Under the pieces are notes generated by a model. The model saw only the letters and a list, made by a program, of their open reading frames with translations, ran no database searches and was not told where the DNA came from. Both the position numbers and the translations under genes were made by a program. DNA of 64,000 bases from Deltaproteobacteria bacterium (GTDB lineage: Bacteria > UBA10199 > JACPAL01 > GCA-016699445): assembly GCA_016699445.1 (NCBI GenBank), contig CP064976.1, positions 1,984,001 to 2,048,000 of the forward strand, written 5' to 3'. Of the stretch, positions 62,800 to 64,000 are shown piece by piece. Every line of letters starts with the position of its first letter. Position 1 is the stretch's first letter.

Positions 62800-64000
62800 T
62801 GAACTATTTAGATTTTGTAAAAAACTTAGCTGATCGTGAGTATTTTGGTCAGAAGCTGGGTTTGGAACGTGTTCAATTGTTTCTTCAGCATCTAGGGAAT
62901 CCTCATCAATCTTATCCCAGTATTCATATCGCAGGGACCAATGGTAAAGGATCAACAGCTGCGATGCTAGCTTCTGTTCTGAAAGAAGCTGGTTATCGAG
63001 TGGGATTGTATACGTCGCCACATTTGGAGGATTTTTGTGAGCGCATCCAAATCTCTGGAGAGATGATTTCTCAAAACTCACTCATGCAGTTGGTTGAAAA
63101 ATTTCAGGTGATTGAAAAGAAAATAGGGATAGAACTTACATTTTTTGAATTCACCACCGCTTTAGCCTTTCAATATTTTGCTGATCAAAAAATTGATATT
63201 GCTGTGATTGAAGTTGGGCTGGGAGGACGTCTCGATGCAACCAATGTGATGACGCCACTGGTTTCTGTGATCACGAGCATTGGCTTAGATCATCAGAAGT
63301 TTTTGGGTGATACTTTGGAGAAAATAGCCTTTGAGAAAGCTGGAATTATTAAACCTGGAGTGCCTGTTGTGATAGGGGAGATTCCTAGAGAAGGAGAGCA
63401 GGTGATCAGGAGAGTGGCTGAAGAGAAAAAATCTTGGGTGGTACACGGACATGGTGAGCAAAGTCGAACCATGAATGTGGCTCAATTTGATGGTTCGACA
63501 AGCTCACCATGTCCATCTTCTGAAATGAATAAGTCACATGCAAAATTAGGATTGATAGGTGAACACCAGAAAATAAATGCTTCAATGGTCTTGGATGTTG
63601 TTCGACTTTTAAATCAATCAGGAAAATTTAAAATTTGTTTTCCGGACATTGAAAAAGGATTGGCTTCAGTCAACTGGCCCGGACGCTTGGAAACCATTTC
63701 CAAAAAACCTTGGATCCTCTTGGATGGAGCTCATAATGTGGAAGCGATGCAGAAGGTTGTGGATTATGTGAGTGTTGAAAAAAAAGGTCGAAAACTCTTT
63801 TGTCTTTTTGGGATGATGAAAGACAAAAGAGTGAAGATGTTTTGAAAATTTTATCTCCGAGTGTGGATGAGTTTGTTTTTTCTCAAATAGAAGGCTCACG
63901 TGCTTTTTCTGCTCAAGAATTGGAAGCTTCTTTAAAAAGAATCTCTTCTTCCCCTCGAGATGTTTCCTGTGATACACATCTGTCTCTTGCTCTCGAAAAA
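62799..64000 (+). CDS. folC: Folylpolyglutamate/dihydrofolate synthase, frameshifted, runs off window
   Basis: It starts MNYLDFVKNLADREYFGQKL with the P-loop HIAGTNGKGSTAAML, then EVGLGGRLDATNVM, SIGLDHQKFLGDTLEKIAFE, WPGRLETI and LDGAHNVEAMQ. The frame ends at 63845 because one A is missing in GACAAAAGAGTG (about 63831-63836). In the next frame it continues as KSEDVLKILSPSVDEFVFSQ to the window edge. It adds glutamate to folates; many bacterial FolC also make dihydrofolate. It is probably cotranscribed with the activators. Confidence 0.9.

Noticed and set aside
1..64000. tRNA, rRNA or CRISPR features
   Set aside because: No cloverleaf-like intergenic segment, rRNA sequence or regularly spaced direct repeats were recognised by eye in the intergenic regions; short genes could still be missed without a covariance-model search.

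Overview
The window looks like a chromosomal segment of a diderm bacterium of deltaproteobacterial type (Myxococcota, Bdellovibrionota or Desulfobacterota-like; the exact phylum cannot be read from this sequence). Reasons: a multiheme c-type cytochrome; many lipoproteins and secreted proteins with Ser/Thr-Gly-Gly linker arrays and a Cys-rich 'DCDDHDPCTVDKC' motif; paired sigma-54 activators; a propionyl/acetyl-CoA carboxylase plus methylmalonyl-CoA mutase; and outer-membrane systems (TolC, MlaC, beta-barrel, TatAC, PBP1A).

Layout. 1-2.6 kb: 3' part of a multiheme cytochrome, then a ROK sugar kinase. 2.7-5.6 kb: an unrecognised 564-residue protein convergent with a surface-tethered PHB-depolymerase-like esterase. 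5.7-9.6 kb: trpE, a methyltransferase, trpG and a thioesterase. 9.6-11.6 kb: SprT-like protease and a monooxygenase-like gene with an IS3-family element inserted one base before its start codon. 11.7-19.4 kb: biotin carboxylase and BCCP, PEGA/DUF2157 pair, a winged-helix/phosphoribosyltransferase regulator, an S4 protein, two envelope proteins and methylmalonyl-CoA mutase. 19.5-28.1 kb: glutamate-synthase-like protein, TatC and an unannotated TatA/B, HDAC-family deacetylase, BrnT/BrnA, subtilase, DUF3047 protein, M29-like peptidase, DbpA helicase. 28.3-52.2 kb: an accessory island of lipoproteins and very large secreted proteins, interrupted by PBP1A and HicBA, ending in a TolC/MlaC/phosphodiesterase group and a secreted protein split by a second copy of the same IS. 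53.6-64 kb: rplS joined to rnhB, the purM-purN-porin-UPF0173-FAD operon, a Cys-rich secreted protein, two sigma-54 activators and folC.

Two things shape the reading. First, at least a dozen genes are broken by what looks like a single-base indel, nearly always in an A or T run, including housekeeping genes (rplS, purM, folC, PBP1A, accC). Adding or removing one base restores full-length family proteins, so I read these as probable sequence errors rather than decay and give the gene spans across the break. Second, four transcription units of the surface-protein island are preceded by sequences close to the sigma-28 (FliA) promoter consensus (TAAAGTTT-N11-GCCGATAA), three of them with an exact GCCGATAA 16-21 bases before the ATG. 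This suggests a co-regulated set of surface proteins under a flagellar/motility-type sigma factor.

No tRNA, rRNA, CRISPR array or replication origin was recognised.
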